Positions 26,175 to 32,748 of a stretch of 32,748 nucleotides of DNA are shown here, piece after piece. Origin of the DNA: JBGSKY01 sp041740995 (lineage in GTDB: Bacteria; Planctomycetota; Planctomycetia; Pirellulales; Pirellulaceae). The notes below the pieces were generated by a model. That model ran no database searches. It saw only the letters and a list, made by a program, of their open reading frames with translations, and was not told the DNA's origin. The stretch's first letter is position 1. Each line of letters starts with the position of its first letter. Location: contig JBGSKY010000141.1 in NCBI GenBank assembly GCA_041740995.1, positions 1 through 32,748 of the forward strand. Reading direction: 5' to 3'. The translations under genes were made by a program, and so were the position numbers.

Positions 26175-26430
26175 CTACTGTCCGTAAAGGGCCAACACTT
26201 CGTAAAGCGACGCAATCAAGTTCGCAATTGCGGTGTTTTTGATCGTGGTCGTTAAACCCAAACGCTCAAGCGGATCTTCGCGATCCATTCTCGAATTTGT
26301 TTCGCTCGAAGTCTTGCAATAACTCGATGCATGAACGCTTCGCATGTGCCTCCTGAACTGCACTGATAAAGTCTGGATTCACAGCGTAGATTTTCTTGCA
26401 TTGCTTTAGTAACGCTGGCGATTGCCAGCG
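26175..26430 (-). pseudogene. Frameshifted remnant of a small unknown gene
   Basis: Read on the minus strand, one frame from 26430 gives protein-like sequence (PALLKQCKKIYAVNPDFISA, then AHAKRSCIELLQDFERNKFE) but stops at 26266. A neighbouring frame, overlapping it, continues with DREDPLERLGLTTTIKNTAI and LIASLYEVLALYGQ and stops at 26175. Joined near 26270-26295 they make one plausible helical protein of about 85 residues. No clear start codon opens the first frame. I do not recognise the family. A sequencing error is an alternative to true decay. Confidence 0.4.
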
Positions 26431-26434
26431 TTAC
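26409..26434. repeat. Perfect 11-bp inverted repeat with GATT loop
   Basis: GTAACGCTGGC (26409-26419) and GCCAGCGTTAC (26424-26434) are exact inverted copies around GATT. The hairpin lies 35 bp after the macro-domain gene stop, so it may end that transcript, although no T run follows on either strand. Its form also fits a REP-like dispersed palindrome. No second copy was found in the window. Confidence 0.7.
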
Positions 26435-26468
26435 ATTTCTAGCCAATTTTCAATCGAAATTAAATGAA

Positions 26469-26966
26469 TTACCCAGCTGAATTAAACAGTTCTTCGGCAG
26501 CAATTCCGGCGTGATATTCTGTATAAAGAAAAATCGGAATTGCTAAATCACTTAGTCGATGTTCGATCAGCGGTTTTACTTCTGACCAATCCAGACCGCC
26601 AACGCCGGTCGCCAACCGAGGCAATGCCAAGCTCGTTAGCGATTCCTTCTCGACGATCTTTCGCAGTGTTTTCAATGCATGGTTGACATGCTCGGTGTGT
26701 GCTTTGCCAGAGACCTGTCCATGCGTGCTCGATTCTTCTTGTGTCAGCAAGCAAATCACCCGTGCTCCGGGTCCGCTCCAAATCCACGCATCACCTGGCT
26801 TGGGATGCGATTGATGGCACCAGTGACGAAAATCCTTGGATATAGATGGCCAACGCTCTCTTAAAGCTAGCGCCAATCCCTGATTGAAATGGTCTCCAGG
26901 GGCAACGCCATGTGCGATCGCTGCTGCGGAGCTCAGTAGGATATCTCCGCTTACTTCGTGAATCAT
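26469..26966 (-). CDS. Macro-domain protein, ALC1/TARG1-like ADP-ribose binder
   Basis: A 165-residue single-domain protein. GDILLSSAAAIAHGVAP at residues 7-23 and HFNQGLALALRERWP at 26-40 form the first ADP-ribose loop; LALPRLATGVGGLDWSEVKP (113-132) is the second, with the G-x-G-G-L-D-W signature. The final FLYTEYHAG strand fits the ALC1/TARG1/DarG group, which removes ADP-ribose from glutamate or from DNA bases. No DarT-like toxin gene lies beside it, so an antitoxin role is not supported here. The start at 26966 is chosen because GAGG stands 9 bases upstream (26976-26979) and the domain begins at once; the frame continues to ATG codons at 26981 and 27026. Tandem with no co-directional neighbour upstream. 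Confidence 0.85.
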   Translation of the reverse strand: MIHEVSGDILLSSAAAIAHGVAPGDHFNQGLALALRERWPSISKDFRHWCHQSHPKPGDAWIWSGPGARVICLLTQEESSTHGQVSGKAHTEHVNHALKTLRKIVEKESLTSLALPRLATGVGGLDWSEVKPLIEHRLSDLAIPIFLYTEYHAGIAAEELFNSAG

Positions 26967-27420
26967 ATCACTCAACCTCATGTAGTGTTCGATTACTCCA
27001 GCACTGCGTGCCAGAACCAACTGCATAAGGAACGCATTTTACGTGCCGCAGTCTTGCAAGAGCGGCCAAGATCGTTAACCGTTGCATTGAACCAATTACG
27101 CACGACGTCAATCCATGAACTGTGAAGTCTTGCGCATCTGCATCGGCACGATGTTGCTTCGTTTTTCAAATGGAATGATCAAATCTGATGAAGACTTAAG
27201 CCTTATCAACCCAGCTCGCTTCAACACCATGGAGGTCGATCTTGTAGTTTCTGTTTAGCGCAAACAACTTGAAAACTACCGGGAAAACGTCGACGTCAAC
27301 ATATGACCCAGAGCGGTTTCAGTTACGATCGATTATTATGTCGATTACTGTAAGGGATGCTTGTATAGCAGCACAAGGAAATATTGCTTCTCACACACCA
27401 ACAAAACTTGAGGTTTCGCT
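26967..27420. other. Divergent gap between the macro-domain and hydrolase genes
   Basis: About 450 bases with no convincing gene, RNA or strong promoter. A GAGG at about 27410 serves as ribosome-binding site for the TTG start of the hydrolase. Confidence 0.45.
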
Positions 27421-29430
27421 TTGCAATTTTTAAGGAATCTTAAATCGGTGCCTATTTCGAGATTGTTCCCAGTTTTCGGAATCCTGGTATGGGTGCTGTT
27501 AACCCCAGGCCGTTCGTTGGCGCAATCTCTAGTCGACCACAATACTGAGGTGGGCGACCGCTTGGTAGCGGAATACTTCCGATTGGAAACGACTGCGCTA
27601 TCCAAAGATGTTGTATCGCCGGGCATGACACTGCTTGAATTAAAAGAGCAACAGCGCGTCGATCGACAACGACTGGCCGAGATGCTTGGGCTCGATCCAA
27701 TGCCGCAGCGAACTCCGCTCAATTCTGTCATCGTGAGCACTGAAACACGCGATGGTTTTCAATTCCAGCGACTGCACTTTCAACCTTCGCCCGGTTTGTA
27801 TGTCGCGGCAAATTTTTATCTCCCCAACAATTTCGATAAACCGCTGCCGACGATTTTGTACGTCTGTGGGCATGCCAATACCGCGCACGATGGCGTTCGG
27901 CCTGGCAATAAGGCAGCGTATCACCATCATGGCGTCTGGTTTGCGCGAAACGGCTACGCATGCTTGATTATCGACACCATTCAATTAGGTGAGTTCGCTG
28001 GCGAGCATCATGGGACTTACCGATTAGGAAAGTGGTGGTGGAACAATCGCGGATATACTCCGGCAGGTGTCGAAGCGTGGGCGGGAATTAGAGCGCTGGA
28101 TTACTTGGAGACTCGAAGCGAAGTCGACGCGAGTCGATTTGGAGTCACGGGGCGATCGGGCGGAGGCGCATATTCTTGGTGGATCGCAGCTCTTGATCAA
28201 CGCGTCAAAGTTACGGTGCCTGTCGCTGGGATCACGACACTTAAGAATCACGTAGTTGACGGCTGCGTCGAAGGTCATTGTGATTGCATGTTCATGGTCA
28301 ATACGTATCGCTGGGACTTCGCTCGCGTAGCCGCTCTAGTTGCACCGCGTGCATTGCTGATTTCCAACAGCGATAAAGACGGCATCTTTCCGCTGGAGGG
28401 CGTAATTGAAATTCATCGCCAAGCCCGTGACGTTTATAGACTTTATGGGAAGGCGGATCAGCTTGGATTGAATATCACGGAAGGCCCGCACAAGGATACC
28501 CAAGAGCTTCAAATTCATGCGTTTCGCTGGTTCAATCGCTTTCTCAAGGAAGACGAATCGCTCATCGATATGCCAGCCGAAAAGTGTATCGAGTTAGACG
28601 ACTTGGCCGTCTTCGACGATCTGCCGGACGACGAGAAAGTGACTACCGTAGACGAATGGTTCGTGCCAAAATTTGAACAAATTGACGATGATTGGTTGGA
28701 AACACTCCGTGCGAAATCGTTCGCCGGATGGCCCAGCGAACTTGCAAGCGTTAGTCTGGATTTAGAGCGGATCGCGGAAACCGTGAAGGATGGTGTTCGC
28801 TGTGAAGTGTATGAATTTGATAGCCAACAGCCTTATCGGTTCCCCTTGTTCGTGTTCTGCGCAGATCAACATGCAGACGTCGGAAACTCTTGGACGATCG
28901 AGGTTTTGGAACAAGATCAATGGGAGCAAGTTGCCAGTGGTATCGCGTCGATCGTGCCTCATTGTCTGGCAGCGACCGAGCCGTCGGTAGCATCTTTTCA
29001 GATGCTTGCCGAGCGAGTAACGCAAAATCCGAAAAAGACTCTGGTGTTGTTTGCCCCACGTGGAATCGGCCTGACGGAGTGGACGCGTGATGCAACGAAT
29101 CGCATTCACATTCAGCGACGCTTCATGCTGTTAGGGCAAACTCAAGATGCGATGCGCATCTGGGATCTGCGGCAAGCGATTGCGGCTATTCGAGAAATAC
29201 CCTCATTTAACGCAGCGCCGCTGACGTTGCGCGGAAGCGGTAATGCTGCCGCATGGGCGATGTACGCTAGTTTGTTTGACCAGCCCGTCAGCGGACTAGA
29301 ACTTCAAAATCTTCCGACTAGCGATCGAGAGGGAATTGCGTTGCTGAATGTAAGCCGAGTGATTGACATGCCTAGTATTTTCGAACGCGCGGCCTTACGT
29401 GCAAAATTCGTTGAATCGGACGGCAAATGA
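27421..29430 (+). CDS. Secreted alpha/beta hydrolase (acetylxylan-esterase-like)
   Basis: A 669-residue exported serine hydrolase. Residues 1-34 form a signal peptide ending in SLA. An N-terminal helical lid (about 40-95) precedes the alpha/beta core. The nucleophile is Ser246 in GVTGRSGGGAYSWW; the acid is Asp318 or Asp320 in ISNSDKDGIFP; the base is His357 in EGPHKDTQEL. This order fits the Abhydrolase_7/AXE1-like esterases that planctomycetes carry in numbers, acting on acetylated or methyl-esterified polysaccharide. Residues after about 375 form a second domain of unknown role, longer than in plain esterases. The start is TTG, supported by GAGG 7 bases upstream; a GTG at 27448 would also leave a signal peptide. 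It stands alone, followed 321 bp later by the DUF1549 gene. Confidence 0.87.
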   Translation: MQFLRNLKSVPISRLFPVFGILVWVLLTPGRSLAQSLVDHNTEVGDRLVAEYFRLETTALSKDVVSPGMTLLELKEQQRVDRQRLAEMLGLDPMPQRTPLNSVIVSTETRDGFQFQRLHFQPSPGLYVAANFYLPNNFDKPLPTILYVCGHANTAHDGVRPGNKAAYHHHGVWFARNGYACLIIDTIQLGEFAGEHHGTYRLGKWWWNNRGYTPAGVEAWAGIRALDYLETRSEVDASRFGVTGRSGGGAYSWWIAALDQRVKVTVPVAGITTLKNHVVDGCVEGHCDCMFMVNTYRWDFARVAALVAPRALLISNSDKDGIFPLEGVIEIHRQARDVYRLYGKADQLGLNITEGPHKDTQELQIHAFRWFNRFLKEDESLIDMPAEKCIELDDLAVFDDLPDDEKVTTVDEWFVPKFEQIDDDWLETLRAKSFAGWPSELASVSLDLERIAETVKDGVRCEVYEFDSQQPYRFPLFVFCADQHADVGNSWTIEVLEQDQWEQVASGIASIVPHCLAATEPSVASFQMLAERVTQNPKKTLVLFAPRGIGLTEWTRDATNRIHIQRRFMLLGQTQDAMRIWDLRQAIAAIREIPSFNAAPLTLRGSGNAAAWAMYASLFDQPVSGLELQNLPTSDREGIALLNVSRVIDMPSIFERAALRAKFVESDGK

Positions 29431-29751
29431 AACTCAGGTGCAGTCACTTGTTGTTTTTGATCGGTGGGGTTTCAATTAAGAACCTATCCGAAATTAAATT
29501 AAAACAAACGAAAAGTCCGAAGGTGATGCTTCGTAAGTCTGCGCGACCGAAAGTGTCGCTGAAATAGTCGGGACGCCAAACTTGCTCGATGAGTTTGTTT
29601 TGGTTCTCGCAAATCCAGCTCTGAACGCGAGTGCAGTAGACGTTTGTGTTCTTTGAATGGGTGTACGACGCGACGAAAAATCAGACACTGCATCTTGGTT
29701 TGTGGTATTCTAGGAGGTATCCCACCTCGCGCGAAATCCACTCATCCAGCC
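29431..29751 (+). other. Gap before the DUF1549 gene, with an AGGAGGT hairpin
   Basis: No gene is seen; frames in it lack features. At 29712-29718 lies AGGAGGT, a perfect anti-16S match, but it is 34 bases before the ATG at 29752 and no start codon follows at normal spacing. GAGGT (29714-29718) can pair with ACCTC (29724-29728). TATTCT at 29706-29711, just before it, could instead be a -10 box, in which case most of the AGGAGGT would not be transcribed. Confidence 0.4.
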
Positions 29752-32391
29752 ATGTCGCGTTCCACACTCAGTCTCATTGTTCTTTGTTACGTCGCTTCTT
29801 CGCTTCGCGCCGAGGTCGATTATCAAACCAATATCAAGCCGCTGTTCGAAGAGAAATGCGGAGCCTGTCATAGCGTGCTCAAGCAAGAGGCTGGGTTACG
29901 ACTGGACGCCGGGGCCCTGGTTCGACAAGGCGGTGATGGCGGTAGCGTGCTCGACTTGAACGATGCCGCAGCCAGTCGACTGATTCAGCGAGTCGTCGCA
30001 ACTGAAATCGAAGAGCGAATGCCACCCGAGGGCGAGGGAACGCCACTGACGAACGAGCAAGTGCACCAACTAATCGAGTGGATTCGGTTGGGAGCGCCCA
30101 GTCCCGGCGATGAACTCATCATCGAATCGCCCTCGCAGCACTGGGCGTATCAACCACCGCTGAAGTCAGCGGTAGTGGCTGAGCTCCTCGAATCAGAAAC
30201 CGGAAATCCAATCGATAGGCTGCTAGAGGCGAAATGGCATGAGCAGGGACTTGTGCCCAACGTTGCTGCGAATAACTCAGCCCTCGTTCGACGCGTCTAC
30301 CTTGATGTCACCGGCTTGCCACCGACACTGGATCAACAAGATGCATTTCTTGCCGAGCCTTCGTCCGTGACATGGGATGAACTCGTCGCTCGTCTACTGG
30401 ACGATCCAGCGTATGGCGAAAAGTGGGGCAAGCACTGGATGGATATTTGGCGTTACAGCGATTGGGATGGTTATCAAAACGAAGTTCGCGGCAGCCAGCG
30501 ACATATCTGGAATTGGCGTGATTGGATCATTGAGTCGCTCAATGACGACAAAGGGTACGACCAAATGGCTCGCGAAATGTTGGCGGCAGACGAGATAGCG
30601 CCGGATAACATCAATGCTCTGCGAGCGACAGGGTTTCTGGTCCGCAACTATCACGTTAGCAATCGAGATATCTGGCTTGATGCGACTGTCGAACATACTG
30701 CCAAAGCCTTTCTCGGGATGACGATCGCTTGTGCTCGTTGTCACGATCATAAATACGATCCAATCTCGCAGCGCGAGTACTATGGCATGCGAGCGATCTT
30801 TGAGCCGCATCGCGTACGAACCGAGAGACTCCCTGGGCAGGCGGATTTAGTAAAGCAGGGATTGCCGCGTGCCTACGATGCGGACGTTGATGCCGCCACC
30901 TATTTGTATCTTCGCGGAAATGAGAAGAATCCCGACAAAGAACATCCGGTCGTTGCAAGCGTTCCCCAGATTGTGTCGGTGCCGTTTGCGATTGCTCCAA
31001 TAGCGCTGACTCAACAAGCCGCTCACCCTTTCTTGAAAAGCTACATCGAGGCTGAAGACATCGCGAGTGCTGAATCACAATTTGCCAGCGCACGAGATAA
31101 CGCGGTTAAGCAGAAGGGCGAATCGACCCCAGAGACTCGCCAAAGCGTCACGGTCGCCCAGACGCGACTGAAATCACTTAAACTTCGCTGGGCGGCGACG
31201 AAAGCAAGCCTGAATTGTGAAGAGTCGGCAAAGCAACTCGCGAACGACGCGGCAACTGCAGAGCGTTTATTCAAGTACCATCAGTCGCTTTTGAGTGTGG
31301 TGCAAAAACGAACGTTACTCGAACAAGCAAAAGTATCCTCGGAAGCGGATGAAGCCAAGAAGAAGGCTTCGATCGAGTCTTGCGAAAAGGAACTCACCAC
31401 CGCGCAGCAGGAACTCGTTGACGCCTCGGTTCGAACGCTTGAGACCAACGACCAATTCACGCCCGTGGGCACGAGTTATCCGGCCACGAGCAGCGGTCGG
31501 CGCACGGCGCTTGCCGATTGGATCGTTCACCCCAACAATCCGCTTACCGCTCGAGTCGCGATCAACCACATCTGGCTGCGTTACTTCGGTGAACCACTCG
31601 TCGAGAACGTTTTCGACTTCGGACTCCGTTCGCCTCGCCCCCGCCATCAGGAGTTGCTCGATTACTTGGCGGTGGAGTTGATGCAGCATGACTGGAGCAT
31701 GAAGCACATCCATCGTTTGATCTTAACGTCCCATGCGTATCGTATGAGTTCAAACACTGGTGATCTCGACGAATCTGCTCGCACCAAGAACACCCAACTC
31801 GATCCAGACAACCATTGGTTCTGGCGAGCGAACGTGCGGCGATTGGATGCGGAGATGGTACGTGACAGTTTGCTCGCGGTCGGAGGATCGCTCGATCGCA
31901 CCATGGGTGGCGAAGACCTCGATTTCAACGCTGGTGAAACGATACCACGGCGGAGTTTGTACTTTCGGCACGCTTATGAAAAGCAGATGCAAATGCTCGT
32001 TGTCTTCGATGCCGCAAATCCGACAGATTGTTACCGTCGAAGCGAAAGTGTGATCCCGCAGCAAGCGTTAGCGCTGGCGAATAGTCCACTCGCTCGTGAT
32101 CAATCTCGGCGGCTCGCGAAACGCTTGAGTGGAAAAGCAGAAGATGAATTCGAGTTTATTGAACTGGCGTTTCGTGTGACGCTCAGTCGTTCGCCTGACC
32201 CTGAAGAATCATCGGCCTGCGCAAGTTTTCTTCGCCAGCAGACGGAGTTACTCGCGTCGCCGAGCTCATTAGAAACGAGTGAGGGTACGACCAAGACGCT
32301 CACGTCCGCGTCCAATGATCCGACCCAGCGAGCGCGAGAAAGCTTGGTCCATGTGCTGCTTAACCACAACGATTTTGTGACATTGCGATAA
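29752..32391 (+). CDS. Planctomycete cytochrome c protein with DUF1549 and DUF1553 (PSCyt1-PSCyt2-PSD1)
   Basis: An 879-residue exported protein of a family expanded in planctomycetes. Residues 1-20 are a signal peptide ending in LRA. The PSCyt1 domain (about 25-110) has CGACH (Cys36, Cys39, His40). PSCyt2/DUF1549 (about 155-365) includes DVTGLPPT, WMDIWRYSDWDGYQNE and a second CARCH (Cys327, Cys330, His331). Residues about 438-560 form a charged, alanine-rich coiled coil, and PSD1/DUF1553 (about 585-850) follows with NHIWLRYFGEPLVENVFDFG and LTSHAYRMSS. Such proteins are thought to be periplasmic di-haem redox proteins in glycan-related oxidation; the reaction is not known. A longer frame starts at 29644 but lacks a signal peptide in the right place. 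The DUF1501 gene follows after 5 bp, the usual pairing. Confidence 0.94.
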   Translation: MSRSTLSLIVLCYVASSLRAEVDYQTNIKPLFEEKCGACHSVLKQEAGLRLDAGALVRQGGDGGSVLDLNDAAASRLIQRVVATEIEERMPPEGEGTPLTNEQVHQLIEWIRLGAPSPGDELIIESPSQHWAYQPPLKSAVVAELLESETGNPIDRLLEAKWHEQGLVPNVAANNSALVRRVYLDVTGLPPTLDQQDAFLAEPSSVTWDELVARLLDDPAYGEKWGKHWMDIWRYSDWDGYQNEVRGSQRHIWNWRDWIIESLNDDKGYDQMAREMLAADEIAPDNINALRATGFLVRNYHVSNRDIWLDATVEHTAKAFLGMTIACARCHDHKYDPISQREYYGMRAIFEPHRVRTERLPGQADLVKQGLPRAYDADVDAATYLYLRGNEKNPDKEHPVVASVPQIVSVPFAIAPIALTQQAAHPFLKSYIEAEDIASAESQFASARDNAVKQKGESTPETRQSVTVAQTRLKSLKLRWAATKASLNCEESAKQLANDAATAERLFKYHQSLLSVVQKRTLLEQAKVSSEADEAKKKASIESCEKELTTAQQELVDASVRTLETNDQFTPVGTSYPATSSGRRTALADWIVHPNNPLTARVAINHIWLRYFGEPLVENVFDFGLRSPRPRHQELLDYLAVELMQHDWSMKHIHRLILTSHAYRMSSNTGDLDESARTKNTQLDPDNHWFWRANVRRLDAEMVRDSLLAVGGSLDRTMGGEDLDFNAGETIPRRSLYFRHAYEKQMQMLVVFDAANPTDCYRRSESVIPQQALALANSPLARDQSRRLAKRLSGKAEDEFEFIELAFRVTLSRSPDPEESSACASFLRQQTELLASPSSLETSEGTTKTLTSASNDPTQRARESLVHVLLNHNDFVTLR

Positions 32392-32396
32392 ATCAA

Positions 32397-32748
32397 ATGC
32401 CTCATTCATTTCAATCAACGCCGCTGGCTGAGACGACAGTAGCCAGTCGCAATCGACGCGGATTCTTGCAAGACTTCGGCCTTGGTTTTGGGAGCGTCGC
32501 GCTGACAAGTTTGTTGCAGCGTGAGGCCATGGCCACAACGCCCTTCGAAACGATCGCACCTCGGGCCAAGAACGTGATTTGGTTGTTCATGATCGGTGGT
32601 GCCAGCCACTTGGAGACGTTTGATCCGAAACCGGCATTGAATCAATTCGCTGGTAAAACGATCGCCGAGTCGCCGCATGCGAGCGTGCTCAAAAGTCCGT
32701 TTCTCGAAAACGAACGCGTCGTTTTCTTTGATCCCAATAACGGCTTCA
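32397..32748 (+). CDS. DUF1501 protein, N-terminal part (cut by the window end)
   Basis: From the ATG at 32397 the frame is open to the window edge, giving 117 residues. RRGFLQDFGLGFGSVALTSL at about 21-40 is a twin-arginine signal peptide. KNVIWLFMIGGASHLETFDP (about 59-78) is the family opening of DUF1501 (PF07394), a sulfatase-like alkaline-phosphatase fold; His and Glu in GGASHLETFDPK are typical. It is placed 5 bp after the DUF1549/DUF1553 gene, forming the standard two-gene planctomycete unit. Export through Tat implies folding, perhaps with a cofactor, before export. Confidence 0.93.
   Translation, partial: MPHSFQSTPLAETTVASRNRRGFLQDFGLGFGSVALTSLLQREAMATTPFETIAPRAKNVIWLFMIGGASHLETFDPKPALNQFAGKTIAESPHASVLKSPFLENERVVFFDPNNGF

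Noticed and set aside
26469..27026. DarT/DarG-type toxin-antitoxin system
   Set aside because: The macro domain fits the ALC1/DarG group, but no DarT-like ADP-ribosyltransferase gene is adjacent on either side.

Overview
The window reads as the chromosome of a planctomycete, most likely a Pirellulaceae member related to Rhodopirellula. The evidence is a set of lineage-typical proteins: a PVC-type membrane-bound dehydrogenase with a C-terminal c-type haem, a PSCyt1/PSCyt2/PSD1 protein (DUF1549/DUF1553) followed directly by a DUF1501 protein, a Ser/Thr kinase with an RDD membrane domain, and a PEP-CTERM exoprotein. Base composition looks intermediate, and only some genes carry a clear Shine-Dalgarno sequence. 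No tRNA, rRNA, insertion sequence or CRISPR array was seen.

Layout. 1-4560, minus strand: the start of tatC, preceded by the large dehydrogenase. 4856-8330, plus strand: a zinc-ribbon/kinase/RDD protein, then a very cysteine-rich repeat protein ending in a strong intrinsic terminator. 8415-9287, minus: a PEP-CTERM exoprotein. 9721-15348, minus: a three-gene efflux operon (adaptor, adaptor, RND pump, each overlapping by 4 bp) that abuts the decayed 3' end of an unrelated gene. 16204-20253: two cation antiporters (CaCA type and NhaA) and a tandem universal stress protein. 20620-22853, minus: a HAD phosphatase translationally coupled to a glycerol-1-phosphate dehydrogenase, followed by a wrecked lactate-permease-like gene. 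23368-26151, plus: two small cytochrome c'-like proteins flanking an APH/P-loop ATPase fusion. 26175-26966, minus: a solitary macro-domain protein and a frameshifted remnant. 27421-32748, plus: a secreted alpha/beta hydrolase, the DUF1549/DUF1553 cytochrome protein and the start of its DUF1501 partner.

How the genes fit together. The outer parts carry periplasmic redox and hydrolytic proteins typical of planctomycetes; the DUF1501 protein at the right edge has a twin-arginine signal, so it is a likely client of the Tat system whose tatC lies at the left edge. The middle (16-26 kb) looks like an ion-homeostasis and stress neighbourhood: Na+/Ca2+ and Na+/H+ antiporters, a tandem Usp, cytochrome c'-like haem proteins and the APH/ATPase family that accompanies Usp genes in the mycobacterial dormancy regulon. 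Two palindromes of the form GTGCA-N4-TGCAC, one ahead of the Usp gene and one ahead of the second cytochrome c', may be a shared operator, although two matching palindromes could occur by chance.

The most interesting points are the HAD/glycerol-1-phosphate dehydrogenase pair (an archaeal-type lipid precursor enzyme in a bacterium), the paired cytochrome c'/APH-ATPase arrangement, the 49-cysteine duplicated repeat protein, the large insertion in TatC, and three gene remnants (9721-9978, 20620-21034, 26175-26430) that mark the middle of the window as a zone of rearrangement and decay. All family assignments come from reading motifs by eye; no database search was run.
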